Positions 35,327 to 46,780 are shown, counted from the first letter of the stretch. The stretch: 64,000 bases of DNA from Lethocerus indicus (GCA_019843655.1 JACDQD010000007.1:27556816-27620815), one strand, 5' to 3'. The notes: generated by a model not told the origin, from the sequence alone. A program made the numbers and translations.

Positions 35327-35786
35327 TTGGTTTGGCAACTAAATAATTGCGGATTTCACCAAGTGCACAGATTCGTTGCACAGATAAGATTGTGTGGCCC
35401 TTTCTGAAACATTCGGTATCGAAATTACATCGACCGGTCGAATTGTGTGTGTGCGTACAAAAAGCTAAAACACGGTGAACCGAAGTGAGCATTTCCGTCA
35501 CATTTTGCTGGAAAATTTGCACAAAAAGTTGTACGCCGTGTACGGCGACGAAGCCTTAAAAGGACGGTACTGTGCCGGTACAGGTTCGCGAAATTCCGGT
35601 CGGGGAATTTTCCATTAAAAGACGATGACCGAATAAAGGCCATTATTGATTCGGATCGCCATAGTTCAACAGGGGACATTGCAGAATGTATCTTATATCT
35701 TATCTGCCCAAAGATGTTGACGTACTTGAAAATATGTACAACGCCACTTGTTGGTGAAATCCGCAATTACTTAGTTGCCAACCCAA
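35327..35786 (+). mobile_element. Deletion derivative of a second mariner type
   Basis: TIRs are TTGGTTTGGCAACTAAATAA at the left and the complement of TTGGGTTGGCAACTAAGTAA at the right, inside a TA duplication. These ends resemble those of the mellifera-group mariners. Plus-strand pieces still read like the N-terminal half of a mariner transposase (RFAKFRSGNF, then DRIKAIIDSDRHSSTGDIA) but with stops and frameshifts. At 460 bp it is about a third of a full element, with no DDD catalytic region left. Confidence 0.85.
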
Positions 35787-36954
35787 TAGAACCGTATGAA
35801 AACTACGAAAGGCAGAACAATCGATAAAAATAATATCCAAGAATATTCCTAAGAAGACACAAATACGGATAAAAAATCTAGATTGAAAAAAGAACATTCT
35901 TTTCTTGAAAAAAGAAAAAAGAAAAATCGGTGAGGTCAAACAATTCAACTTAGAGCTTAACCAGTAGTCCAAAAATGTTACGGATTTTTTACGACCCGTT
36001 CACTGTAGTACGGATGATAAAATGGCGTCTAACATCTATTGTACGTGTAACAAGTGTATTGTACATTCTATTAATTTACAACTAGGAATTTTAAATTCTC
36101 GAGAAAGCGTTTTTTTTCTTCCAAAACTTCCAAAAGAGTTTTGGGGTAATTCTTAAGGGGCTATTTATGACAACATCGACGTAAGTGAAATTGTATTTAT
36201 GTCCAATTGAAGAACTAAACAAGATGCATAAATTCTTCCGACATATCGGACCATTCTCTACGGGATTTATAAGCTGAGGGAAAATGTTTGAAAAACTAAA
36301 TTTCGGGAGGAAATGAAAATAATTATTGCGTGAAATATTTCTGCCACTGGAGGGTAGGCCTCCGAACATGAAAATTTCTGTTTAAGACCATATAAAACTC
36401 CGTACGGCGTATAAAAACATGGGAAGTCCCATCCATCTAACGCTGCCTCGTACAACTTAACAATGTTATCTCTTCTGTCAATGTTGACCTTAACTGTGGG
36501 TGTCGGTCATTGAAAGGGCTCGACAGAAAGTGGGACCCCCGGCTGTTCTGTTCGCCAACAAAACGGTCTGAAATAGAACAAATATTTCAGTTTTGGAACT
36601 CCTCCACCCCCCCCATTCTTGTTCGCGCCGGGAGACGCCTCTGAATGAGACGAGTCTCGAGACGACCGGCGGTGGAACGTCTTCGGTGGAAGTGCCACCA
36701 GGCTGCTCGGCGGGATATTAGTTAGGACATCTGTCCCGGGCCGGAGGAATTGGACATTGTCCGAAGACGTCACGCGGGGGGTGGTTCGCCCTGTTGCCCC
36801 AACATGTGTATCACATCCCCACCCCCAACAGTCAAACCGGAGCACCATTAGCATTGTCCAACCACTACAGTCCACCCCCCCCCCCATTCTTCCAGGTCAT
36901 ATTTCACTTAGCTGGAAGTCGGAGATTTTTTTTTTTTAAATTATTTTTATAGCA
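35787..36954. other. Non-coding, no recognised feature
   Basis: No repeats recognised; poly-C tracts and short frames only. Confidence 0.5.
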
Positions 36955-37012
36955 CAAATCGGCCGCTCGCCATCTTCAGTAGCGGTTGAGTCGCTGGGGC
37001 TTTGCGCGGTTC
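36955..37012 (-). mobile_element. HHFB half-arm
   Basis: GGCCGCTCGCCATCTTCAGT then AGCGGTTGAGTCGCTGGGGC; only the stem II side of the hammerhead is present. Confidence 0.55.
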
Positions 37013-37061
37013 ATCCCGTTGGCGCTAACAATTATTTTATTTTCTACAGTACTCATTTCAC

Positions 37062-37136
37062 AAGCCGTAGATTTTTCGCGTGTTTCTGTCTCCTCCCACC
37101 GGTCTCTTGCTAGACCGGTTTAGCAAGCTCTTGTTA
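37062..37136 (-). mobile_element. HHFB outer-arm fragment
   Basis: CCGTAGATTTTTCGCGTG, TTTCTGTCTCCTCCCACC and a short GACCGGTTTAGC palindrome, immediately left of the larger palindromic copy. Confidence 0.6.
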
Positions 37137-37249
37137 TATAAAAAAATGTAATTCGCCATCTTCCGTCTCCTACTCTCGCCGGTCGAGGGGTTGGAATACC
37201 GTAAATTTCGTGTGTTTCTCTGTCTCCTCTCTCGCCGTCTCGGCCTTTT

Positions 37250-37287
37250 ACTAGACCGGTTTCGGCCGCTCGCCATCTTCAGTAGCG
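37250..37287 (-). ncRNA. Minus-sense hammerhead motif
   Basis: Core complete; the stem I 3' strand is TAGT so only three pairs remain (CTA with TAG). Confidence 0.6.
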
Positions 37288-37576
37288 CGGTGTCGGTCAC
37301 TTGGGATGTTTTTTGGGCACTTCAAGTGACCAGCGACAGTGCAGTGGGGGATGGCCAAAAAACATCCTATTTGTAAATTAATAGAATGTACAATACATTA
37401 GTTGCACATACACTATTGTCGCCGGGAATGGATTAAAAATAAAAAACCGTAATGGTCGTAAAAAATCCGAATAATTTTCGGACTGTTAAATATGACTGTC
37501 TTTGCGGTAGTTTACCGGCAAAATTCACAGTGCAGTCAGGTGAATTCCCCAAAAACGTCCAAAGTGACTGACACCG

Positions 37577-37614
37577 CGCTACTGAAGATGGCGAGCGGCC
37601 GAAACCGGTCTAGC
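37577..37614 (+). ncRNA. Hammerhead ribozyme motif, intact core
   Basis: Complete core with GUC; predicted cut after C37610. Its inverted partner in the same element lies at 37250-37287. Confidence 0.68.
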
Positions 37615-38359
37615 AAAAGGCCGAAACGGCGAGAGAAACACACGAAATCTACGGTATTCCAACCCCTCGATCGGCGAGAGTAGGAGACGGAAGATGGCGA
37701 ATTACATTTTTTTTATATAGTTTTGCAATTTCAGAAAAACGGGAGAAACACTGAGCGTTCATTCCTAAAAGGACGCGGGTCAGAATATTTATTTGGTTTG
37801 GAAATCTGGAAAGAAAATGTGTAATAAAATCGGTTAAAACGGTCGGTAATTCCTGGCGTCGAGAAGAATGCCGGGAGGTAAAAAAAAACCCCTAAGGACG
37901 AAGAGGAATAAAAGGATTAGTGAAGGCTGTAAAAAAGGTCTAGATATACTGGCTAGAGGCGGGACAGTGTAAAACTGCGGTTTGTTGAAGAATTATAGAC
38001 CACCCTTCACCAGTCTCAGCGGCGGCGTATCAGATAAACTCCCAACCCCCACAACCCCTGCGGATTTATTATATCTACCGGCCCCCCGAGGACGATGTCA
38101 AACAACCCCTTGTTTCCCTTTAGAACTCCCTATTTAGAGGGGCATTATAGACCGAGTGTCAGGTATAGAATTTGGTTTTTTCGTCGCAGATCGTGGTCGA
38201 TAAACTGTAAACGGACGGGAGCAACAGGTTAGACTGAAGAAGAGCCGCTAACACGGAGGGGGGAAACGGGTCTAGTTGTAGACCACGTCTTTCAATATTA
38301 AATATATCAGTGAAAACAATTTTACGGAACTGTTCTTGTAGAGATTAGTTAAGAATAAT

Positions 38360-38432
38360 CTGCCAGTTTGTGGTCTGCGAAGGGTTGGAATATCGTAGAT
38401 TTCGAGTTGTTTGGTCATTCGCCAGACCAATA
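38360..38432 (-). mobile_element. HHFB tail and outer-arm fragment
   Basis: CCAGTTTGTGGTCTGCGAAG, GTTGGAATATCGTAGATTTC and a short TTCGCCAGACC. Confidence 0.6.
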
Positions 38433-38696
38433 TTTTGTTGGACGCGATAGAGAACATGGAAATTTTCAAAACCTATTAAAAAAACCGTTTGACAGCCGAT
38501 AGTTTAGGGTCAGTACAAATGGGGGCGTTACACGATAGAACAACGCGTTTTCGTTGTTGAATATTTCAAAAATAATGAAAGTTTGGCAGCCACAGTTCGA
38601 TTCAAATCTTGCTTTAATTTCGGGACACCCTATAGAATCGCTTTGGGAATATATTTTCCCAACACAAGAACAACACATATTTATATAAACACGACA

Positions 38697-38800
38697 ACCA
38701 AGTGAGGATGTCCGAAAAGTGGCAACCGCTACTGAAGATGGCGGGCGGCCGAAACCGGTCTAGCGAAAGAACAAGCAGGCGAGAGGAGACAGTGCAGGTC
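38697..38800 (+). mobile_element. HHFB right arm with intact hammerhead
   Basis: CAAGTGAGGATGTCCGAAAA leads into the hammerhead at 38727-38765 (5-bp stem I), then CGAGAGGAGACAG. No left arm and no tail. Confidence 0.75.
38727..38765 (+). ncRNA. Hammerhead ribozyme motif with 5-bp stem I
   Basis: CGCTA pairs with TAGCG over five positions. Stem II is GGC-GGGCG-GCC, so the only change is in the loop. GAAA, ACCGGT and GUC are intact. Confidence 0.7.
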
Positions 38801-38962
38801 GACTTTGGAGGGCGGACAACGCTAATGGGGCCGGGGCTCCTAACTTATACACGTGTTGGGACAACATGACCTCTACACCGAAACCCAACCACCCCCCGCG
38901 GGACATCTTCGGACAATGTCCAATCTGCGGGACAGATGTCCTGCTAATATCCCGCTAAGCGA

Positions 38963-38995
38963 CCTCCTCCTCCTCCTCCTCCTCCTCCTCCTCCT
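38963..38995. repeat. (CCT)n microsatellite
   Basis: Eleven uninterrupted CCT units. Confidence 0.93.
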
Positions 38996-39454
38996 GGCAC
39001 CCTGCCGAAGACGTTATTCAGAGACCAAAATATTTGTTCTATTTACGACCGTTTCTATTGCCCGATGTCTCTGTCCCGCAGGAGTTCTTCTTCTTTCTGT
39101 TCGGCGACAGAGATGTACTGTCCAACGCTGAAAGAAAGGATGGCATTGTTATGTTGCAGGCACCCGCGTCAAACGGACTTATATACCTCAGAGTCTGGTA
39201 TAAAACAGATGTTTTCGTGTCAATTTAGTTATACATGAAAATCGGAGGTTAAACATACATAAAATGTTCGATGGTATATGCGGTATTTATAAGTGTTTTC
39301 GTGTTTGAAATGCAACCGTAATGGTCCTCAATTGCACACTTGTATCCCTGTCATTAATCGGACTACTTTGAGAACGTTTTCGTTTCATCCCGACCTTTAT
39401 TTCTGCAATAAAAATAATTCGATTGCACATTTTCCCAATGGGCTTGCTAAATCT

Positions 39455-39928
39455 GCCCGTAGATTTCGTGTTCTTCTGCCTCATCTCGCCTGTTTTTGCG
39501 GTCTTTCGGCCGTTCGCCATCTTCAGTAGCGGCGTTAGTCACTCCTGGTACTTTACAAGACAGCGGAGAACGCGAAGTGGTACTGTACACGTGACAGTGT
39601 GACACGGTGCAGTGGGGATGACCGAAAACGCGTCCGAAGCGCCACAAGTGACTCTGGTCTTTCGCCAGACCGGTTTCGGCCGCTCGCCATCTCCAGTTCG
39701 CGATTTCGGGTTCGGGTCTTTCGCTAGACACAGTTTAACTTGGACAGTGTGACAGGCCCGGGTGAGGCTGCCCCGAAAAACACTCAAAGCGACTGACAAC
39801 GCGCTACTGAAGATGGCGAGCGGCCGAAAGACCGGTCCAGCGAAAGACCGGACCGGCGAGGAGGAGACAGAAACACAACAAATCTACAATATTCCAACCC
39901 CTCGCAGACCAAAAACGGGTATTCTAAA
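39455..39928 (+). mobile_element. HHFB tandem or nested copies with full tail
   Basis: Starts CCCGTAGATTTCGTG. It contains a minus-sense half core (39500-39535), a second minus-sense core with CTGGAGA in place of CTGAAGA (about 39664-39701), and a plus core at 39802-39842. It ends with a full tail TATTCCAACCCCTCGCAGAC to GGGTATTCTAAAC. At least one-and-a-half units are joined. Confidence 0.78.
39802..39842 (+). ncRNA. Hammerhead-like motif with a 2-nt insertion
   Basis: CTGAAGA, stem II GGC/GCC and GAAA are present, but GA is inserted before ACCGGTC and stem I carries a T-to-C change (CAGCG), leaving an A-C mismatch. Probably impaired. Confidence 0.5.
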
Positions 39929-41030
39929 CTAATTGTACACCCTTTCGGATCTAATTTGCCCCGTTCGTTCAGTACCGAGTGTTTTGGTTCAAATTGTATC
40001 GTTCCTTATTTATATTTCTTTACGTTTCGAATAATTGGAGACATCTCGCCCCCCCCCCCCGAAAATTGCTCAATCCGGAGCCTTGAGTTTGCCCCATTAC
40101 GCCCATTACGCACTTTATAATGGGCCGTCATCGCATGCGGTCATGAGAAAACGAAAGTTTATTGCCGCCAAATCCGATTCAATCGATTTTTCTTCTTTTT
40201 TTTTAAATTCACAAATCGATTTAAATACTCATCAAACGCGAAGACCTATAATTTTCATTCCTATAGAAAAAAAACCCCTTCGAGTTTTATTTGCGTTCCA
40301 TTTCTGAAAAATAATAATCGTCGAATTCAACCCCGAAACGAGATTGAATTCATGTCCAACGTGAACGGAAAATTAATTCCCAATCCAAAGATTCGATAAA
40401 AATAATTTTACAGTCCTACAATTATCCTTGGACAAATTGATTTGGCAATAAAATACATATATTCGTGCAACAATTACAGGTTTAAATTTGAGGTCTTCGG
40501 TGTCCGTCCGTAGGGGACAAATATCGCAACGAAATTCAAACGTTACAGTCGAAAATATTAAATGAACGTACAGATCTTGAAGTACAACGTGTGAGATTGT
40601 CGATTGTACAATAATAAAAATGAAGGTATACGAAGATATAATAATTTTTATTACTAATCCTAGTAGGATTAGTAATAAAGGACCACGTAATGTTGGGACA
40701 ATGCTTATATTGTAGATTTCCTGTTCTGTTACATAGAAATATCATAATAATAATAGTACAAAATCAGTACAATAGCTAATATTATTGGGGCATGCAGTAT
40801 CACTTTACTCGGCTTAATCCTTGGCTTAGACCTCGACTCTTCCATAAAGCCATCTTAAAGGAGTTAACCGGTTTGCATTTTTCGAAATATTACCGGTTTT
40901 CTAAACTTAAATTCTGAACCAATTTTTTTGTGATGGGGCGGTTTCGAAAGGAAGATTCAAATTCGCTGAACGAACGGGACTTTTCAATATGCGAAAGGAA
41001 CGACGAAAGGATGAAACGCGTACGACATTT
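39929..41030. other. Non-coding, no recognised feature
   Basis: AT-rich. TTACTAATCCTAGTAGGATT then AGTAA at 40650-40674 is a compact perfect hairpin of unknown role. Confidence 0.5.
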
Positions 41031-41240
41031 GTGCCCCTAGGTCAATTCAAACTTTAAATACAACATTTTCGTATGAAATTCGCACAGAATTTCATATTCA
41101 TGGTGAACTTCCATTAATCGAGACTAATAAAATTCTAAATTAAAATGTCGCGTAATATAAAAATATTTGTTAATTTATTCGTAAGCGATTCATTAAATAG
41201 CTCGAAACCAGAAATATATGACTTTCATAATTATGGGCAC
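41031..41240. mobile_element. TIR miniature element, copy 2
   Basis: Same body as the 15.8-kb copy (shared ATTAAATACAACATTTTC-like and TTCCATTAATCGAGACTAAT blocks), 210 bp, starts GTGCCC and ends GGGCAC. ATTT lies on each side (41027-41030 and 41241-41244) and may be a target duplication. The TIRs have lost 15-20 bp. Confidence 0.8.
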
Positions 41241-41956
41241 ATTTCATTTTTCCCGTCCCGACTCTCGTGAAGGGCCTTAAGGGCGGGATCTGTCCGTAGA
41301 ATATATTTACGTTGAATATAAAATATATTTAATACATTTATATAATACACGAAATAGGACAGAAGATGAAGGGCGGTTGGCACAGTAGGGCCCGTCAAGG
41401 GTGAGGTTTGTAGCACACTCTGTCGGTAGTGAGGCGAAGTTCTATCCCAGTCCTTAGTACAACGGTCAAGCACTTATAGCGCCCTTCGCAGTACCTAAAT
41501 TTGTGGCGGGATATTCAAAAAAAAAAAGTTGAATTTTTAAAACAAAACCGTTCGGTAAAAAATTATAAAAAAAAAACGGGATCGATCCCGATAAAGGTAA
41601 TCGTTGGGAGGGGGGGGGAGTTGTAATTTTGGGAGAAATTATATCACCCTTCGGGAATCACGCATCGGGACGGTACCACGAACTGGTTTTTAGAAAAAAA
41701 CTGGATCCATCCCGTCGTCCTGAGAAACCACCGAAGGCGTTTCCGGTGCGAATTCCGAACGTGAAAAACTCCTCTTGAGCAATGCAATTTGAAAATTCAC
41801 GCCTCCAGTTGTTCAATCGAGATAATCGAAAAGGAGTTCCAAACTCGCGACGCTCACGGGGCCTAAGTTACGGCCCGTAATTATTATTTTTATAAGGCGA
41901 TCTGTAGATAGTTAAAATTTATTTAAAACGATCGCTTTACGACCCAATCCGGTCGG

Positions 41957-42413
41957 GTTATTCGCCGTCGTCAGTAGCGTTCCGTCGACAATTCATTGGG
42001 GACTCGTACTGTCCTGTGTGAGGACGGGAAAATAAGGAAGAAGTGGATGAACGAGGACTCAAGAGATGATGAAGAAATTTCAGAACATGTCCCGAATACC
42101 GGTCTAAAATCTGTATACAAACAGGGCATTAGTATTCCATTATATAAATACGATTCTGTAACAGGAATAATATATTACATAGTTTAACACAGTACTATAA
42201 TAAAACATAATTGTCCTCTATGACCTTCTGAAACAATATATTTGTATGTATATACAATAACAAGACAACCACCACAGTACAAATGACAGTGACAGTGCAG
42301 TGAGGATGCACAAAAAACAGCCAAAGTGACTGAACACCGCTACTGAAGATGCCGAAACCGGTCTAGCGAAAGACCAAACCAGCGAGAGGAGACAGAAACA
42401 TCACGAAATCTAC
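41957..42413 (+). repeat. HHFB-derived duplicated block with 63-codon frame, copy 1
   Basis: Highly similar to 50016-50483 throughout. Left end: GTTATTCGCCGTCGTCAGTA. Right end: an HHFB right arm whose hammerhead has lost stem II. Between them lies an open frame (TTG 41996 to TAA 42187) ending GIIYYIV. No ATG starts the frame. Confidence 0.8.
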
Positions 42414-42989
42414 AAGATCGGGGATCTTGATGTAGTTTATTTGTTTTAAAAATTTTCAAGAATTGAGCATTCATTCTCTTATATAGGCTCTTTCTCACTC
42501 TCCTTAATACCAATTCTGTTTCAGTAGTTTTTTCGTCCCCGGAAAGGATTTTTTGAAAGGAAACAAAATTCTTTCTTGGGATGGGGGAACTACCGCAACC
42601 AAGGATTATTAGGTAGGTAGTAGAGATACAGAAAAACAACAACTTTAATAGGGATATTGGATGCAGTATACAATACTGGATAGTTCCGCAGAGAAAGAAA
42701 CGCAGGAAATCTACTGCGCTTTTAATTAGTTTCTCAAATAGAAGCCCTTGATTTATTTGCCCGTAAAATTGTTAAACTCCCGCCGGATGCTCCGGGAAAA
42801 CGCGATTTGTGCGGTTTATTCGTGCCCAATTTACATCTTTTTGGGCCCGACAGAGAGGGAGGGAGGGAGAGAGGGAGAGAGAGGGGGGCCTTCTCGCCCC
42901 CGGGTGCCCGGCATGTTTTTACGGGTCATTTGAGATGTTAACGACGTCACGTGGTCTGCCGAAGGTCTACCGCCGGTGGTAGCACTAGA

Positions 42990-43034
42990 AGGAGAAGGAG
43001 GAGGAGGAGGAGGAGGAGGAGGAGGAGGAGGAGA
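42990..43034. repeat. (GGA)n microsatellite
   Basis: About 15 GGA units; produces a polyproline frame on the minus strand that I do not regard as coding. Confidence 0.93.
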
Positions 43035-43794
43035 AGAAAGGGAAGTTTGTGCGTAGGCTTTATAATTAGGGGATGGTCGAACACGTGCACGAGGGGGAGA
43101 AAGAGATGAGGTGAGGAGGGAGAGTGAGGGGGTGGGGACTGCCTCCCTCTGTGGATCGTGGGAAAGTCCATCCTCAGAGCGTGTACTAAGGGCCGTTTCT
43201 AAGGGCTGTAGGCCCAGACACGCCATATAACACAGGTGCAGGGGCCACATCTGCAACCTGATTAGGAGGAGGCGGCAGCTTGGAGGACACTCAATGGAAT
43301 AACCTTTTTTTTTATTCTTACATATTTTACAATCAACTTTTACGAACTTCAGGACCAATAAAGAAGAAGCCTACATAGGATACATTAGGAAATTCATGCG
43401 CAGCTATTTTTTCATTTATTTTTAAATTGTCGCAACTACAATTTTTATCAAGTGACAGTGCGCTCACTTTACGTTCACTCACCGAACTCTTCTGAGGCGG
43501 CGTTCAGGATTATCCTGGAGGTGATGAAGGTGAAGAAAGCTGTCGGATCGAAGGATCGGATTGGGATGGGATAAATTTAAATTGGAAGGAAGCGGCAAAA
43601 CGACGGGAATCTGAGTGGTTGTAAATATAAGGGTGGGGCATTGACTATTTTTCACAGGATAACGGATTGCAGGGATTGAATCCTGCAGGAATTAGACGGT
43701 TCGGTGGACGGCTCGATTCGAGTATGCGTTCGTAAATTAAAAGTCGCCAACGAGTCCGAGTAACAGAGTTGGTATCGTCGTTTTGTTTCTGCGC

Positions 43795-43855
43795 CTTTGA
43801 GTCTTCAGTCCAAGTGCAGTTCCAAGTACCGCGCACTTGATTCCCCAACAGGATA
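43795..43855. repeat. Low-copy repeat shared with 13.1 kb
   Basis: See the order of shared words at 13118; this copy has an extra CCAAGTGCAGTT between the first two. Confidence 0.45.
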
Positions 43856-44632
43856 AGCGGCTTTCGGCCGTCAAAATCGGATTTACTTTAGCCACAATTT
43901 CGCGCGGACTTGCAGCTTGAAAACCGAAATTCGATCCCTCCCCCCTTCGGAAAATTGAATAGAATATTTTCTGTCGTTTTTCTCCCGTTTGCCCCCGCCG
44001 CAGATCGGATTTCGAAAACGTGTCGCGGACGTGTTTACGATCTTCGGGAGATACAGCCGGATTCCTTTCAAGCCCTGACGGTCTGCAGGAACCCCAACTG
44101 GACAATTTTGGTTTTGGCGGTACGTCTTAGGGAAACGATTAGCGGGGGAGTACCCCCGGTGTTGGGCGACGGTACCGCTAAATATAGACTTGACCGGATG
44201 CTGGGGGGATGATGGGGCGAGGGCCCCGATTGTTTTTACTTGGACGGAACACGAGCCCTTTTTTTTCCAAACCCACCTTTTTTTTTCTCTCCCCTATTTC
44301 ACCCACCCCCCTCCGTCTCAAATGTTCGAGAAGCACACGTGTGAGACGTGGGGACGCCGACGTCGCTGGCCAGGATATTGGGAAAATGTGGGGTTCGGAC
44401 GAGGACTCGAAGACCCAAACCACGAACAACCCTCAACTCCTGACAGAGTGAAACATATTAGATATTACAAATAAATGATTTTCAGTATCCATCCCCCGTC
44501 GGATTAGCGGTTCCACAACCTTCTCAATGACATGAAATTAACCAGTTTAATATACCTGTTTTGTGGTCTGCGAGGGGTTGAAATACTGTAGGTTCGCGAT
44601 GTTTCTGTCTCCTCTCGCCGGTTTGGTCTTTT

Positions 44633-44670
44633 GCTAGACCGGTTTCGGCTGCTCGCCATCTTCAGTAGTC
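44633..44670 (-). ncRNA. Minus-sense hammerhead motif with shortened stem I
   Basis: CTGAAGA, GGC-GAGCA-GCC, GAAA, ACCGGT and GUC are present. The sequence 5' of CTGAAGA is GACTA because of a small deletion, so only CTA pairs with TAG. Confidence 0.58.
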
Positions 44671-44895
44671 ACTGTCGGCACTTTTGATGTTTTTCGGGCA
44701 TCCTCACTGCACTGTGTCGCTGTCACTTGTACTGTAGTGTTCGTCAGTTGTCCTCAATAACACAATAACAAGAAACGTATATATAATTTGATATACCTGT
44801 TTTGTGGTCTGTATGTACATTACAGTACATGTGAAAGTGACAGTGCAGTGAGGATGCCCAAAAAACATCCAAAGTGCTAACAGTGACTAACACAG

Positions 44896-44933
44896 CGCTA
44901 CTGAAGATGGCGAACGGCCGAAACCGGTCTAGC
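44896..44933 (+). ncRNA. Hammerhead ribozyme motif, intact core
   Basis: Stem II is GGC-GAACG-GCC, again a loop-only difference. Core and GUC intact; predicted cut after C44929. Confidence 0.7.
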
Positions 44934-45104
44934 AAAGACGAAACCGGCGAGAGGAGACAGAAACATCACGAACCTACAGTACGAAAATAACCCTCCACCC
45001 ATGATTCCGACCGATTGAAACAAAACAGGTATTTACGTATTGATAACGTTTTGGAATTCCCGGAATCCAATTTGAATTTTACGGAATTAACGAATTTTAT
45101 ACTG

Positions 45105-45213
45105 TAGGTTTCGCGTGTCTAGAAGTGAGTAGCTGGACCGGTCTAGCAAGAGACCGAACCGGCGAGAGAAGAGAGAAACTCAGCGAAATCAACCCCACAA
45201 AACGGGTATTCTA
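45105..45213 (+). mobile_element. Short HHFB copy with 16-bp target duplication
   Basis: AACGAATTTTATACTG at 45089-45104 is matched at 15 of 16 positions at 45214-45229. The 109-bp element starts TAGGTTTCGCGTG and ends CAAAACGGGTATTCTA. It retains only a GACCGGTCTAGCAAGAGACC palindrome of the ribozyme region. Confidence 0.83.
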
Positions 45214-45459
45214 AACGAATTTAATACTGTTATTTGGCCGGTGTTTTACCAACCTTCCGAAAGGTTTAAACAAAAATAAACAGTGAATTTTATTAATACA
45301 GTACTATTTTCTCGGATTAATGCGAGGTTTCGGTGAATATTTTGTTTAAACCATTTTTATTAGTCAGTTCTACCTTTCTGGGTGTTATTTGTGAAAATTT
45401 GCTCCTCAATACTGCCTGCATTCAGACAATAAGCTCAATTTCGGTTGCCGTCATTATTA

Positions 45460-45500
45460 GTGGACTACTGAAGGTGGCGAGAAGCCGAAAGGCGATCGGA
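45460..45500 (+). mobile_element. HHFB core scrap
   Basis: GGACTACTGAAGGTGGCGAG then AAGCCGAAAGGCGATC: a recognisable but decayed hammerhead region without arms. Confidence 0.45.
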
Positions 45501-46588
45501 AGACGCACATTTTGAAATTTTAATTCTACTTAAGGCCGGCATTTGTGAAAGTTCTGCTCTCAATACTGCTCAATACAGTTTATGTAATATCGAAGAACAT
45601 TTTCTCGACTGCGCTCCGCAGCTCCGTTAGGCCCAATTCGGTCGTCCTTCCGTCTCCCTTCGAAAGAATTTAAAACGACCGTTACGCGCGGAACAGAAAA
45701 ACAGAAAAAGGAAAAGTAAAATCGATTTCTACTGCCGGGAATAAAGTACCGGCAGTAAAGTTAATTTTCCACGTCGGCGTAAGGGAGAAAATCGTGAGGC
45801 TCCGTTTATTATAAGTCGATCGGCTCGTAAAATTACGAATTACGAGCCGAATTAAAACTTCTACTTCAAACGGGAAGAGCCGAGCGGTGTTTTTAGAAAC
45901 ACGTCTTTCAGTGCCCCCAAAAACAACGGTGTGGTGGAGCCATTAAATCGACGACAATTACAGGAAGGAGGAGCAATAAAATATTTTGATTGCTCCCCCC
46001 TTACCCACAAAATAATGATTATATCTCCATTCCCGGGGGAAAAGAATTCCGGAATATCCACCCGGAAGACATGCTTTTCTCCCGGACGGCGTTTTAAAGG
46101 AGATAAGAATAAAATATCGGCCTGCGGATAAAAATGTTTTAGTTCGGCGGTGCGTGTGCGACTCTTTTTAAAGTTATATTCAGTCGCAATGCGATTTTAA
46201 CCGAATCCTACTTCCGACAAAGAGAATCCACCCGTCTATGGTTCCCCCACCCCAGCTATGTTGCACCTTTTCAGATGGCCCATATACATACATCTCTGTA
46301 GCGAAAGATGCGGGCGAATTGTGTTCCGTTTACGGGCCTGTAAACCGTTTCTAGACATGTTGCGACCGCGTCAAAGTGACAAAAGTAAAAAATAAAAAAT
46401 TACCCAGAACGTCCGTAGATGAAAGGTCCTGAAGTGAAGTCCTGAAATACTGACCAGTAGACAACGAGTTTGTATATTATTCTTAACTACAAGTCATAAT
46501 ACTGTGAACCGTCCAAAAACTGATGTAAGGTTTTGTACAATTTCTTTTTTCGAATACCCGTTTTGGTTGGAATACCATTAGATATTCC
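45501..46588. other. Non-coding, no recognised feature
   Basis: A GATCGGCTCGTAAAATTACG then AATTACGAGCC hairpin occurs at about 45820-45850. Nothing else recognised. Confidence 0.5.
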
Positions 46589-46780
46589 ACACACTGGACA
46601 CGCACTGAGGAAATCACCGTCGTGAATTTCCTCCTTGGGCGGAGTATTTATGAAAATTAATACATTTCCATCCGGTATCTATCCAGAAGAACCATTAACT
46701 GCCCATTTTCTGCTGGCAGGATGAAGAACAATCCTCTGACGGGGGACCAAAAGAAGCGACGATATTCACCTTTACCCGAA
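46589..46780. repeat. Hairpin-bearing dispersed repeat, copy 2
   Basis: Counterpart of the 14.9-kb copy; the hairpin GAGGAAAT..ATTTCCTC is perfect here. A partial third copy (GAGGAAATTACCGCGTGATT then TCCTC) is at about 63880-63905. Confidence 0.7.

Larger units (their letters stand above)
37138..37718. mobile_element. Large palindromic HHFB copy
   Basis: The outermost arms are AAAAAATGTAATTCGCCATC (left) and GCGAATTACATTTTTTTTAT (right). They continue inward through GTCTCCTACTCTCGCC, a tail-like GAGGGGTTGGAATACC and the hammerhead region. A minus-sense hammerhead lies at 37250-37287 and a plus-sense one at 37577-37614. The centre (about 37370-37530) is unique AT-rich DNA. This copy has extra inverted DNA outside the usual ends. 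Confidence 0.8.
42660..44533. other. Non-coding with microsatellite
   Basis: Apart from (GGA)n and the small 43.8-kb repeat I see no recognised feature. The 175-codon minus frame over the microsatellite is Pro/Ser-rich and unsupported. Confidence 0.5.
44544..44982 (-). mobile_element. HHFB copy with 10-bp imperfect target duplication
   Basis: GAAATTAACC at 44534-44543 pairs with GAAAATAACC at 44983-44992 (9 of 10). The left end is the tail (AGTTTAATATACCTGTTTTG), the right end AACATCACGAACCTACAGTA. A minus hammerhead lies at 44633-44670 and a plus one at 44896-44933. A second tail start (TTTGATATACCTG) lies inside at about 44787, suggesting a nested or rearranged copy. Confidence 0.85.

Noticed and set aside
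42831..43358. 175-codon minus frame with a Cys-containing start and polyproline
   Set aside because: Driven by (GGA)n and CT-rich DNA; no recognised domain, no splice or promoter signals.
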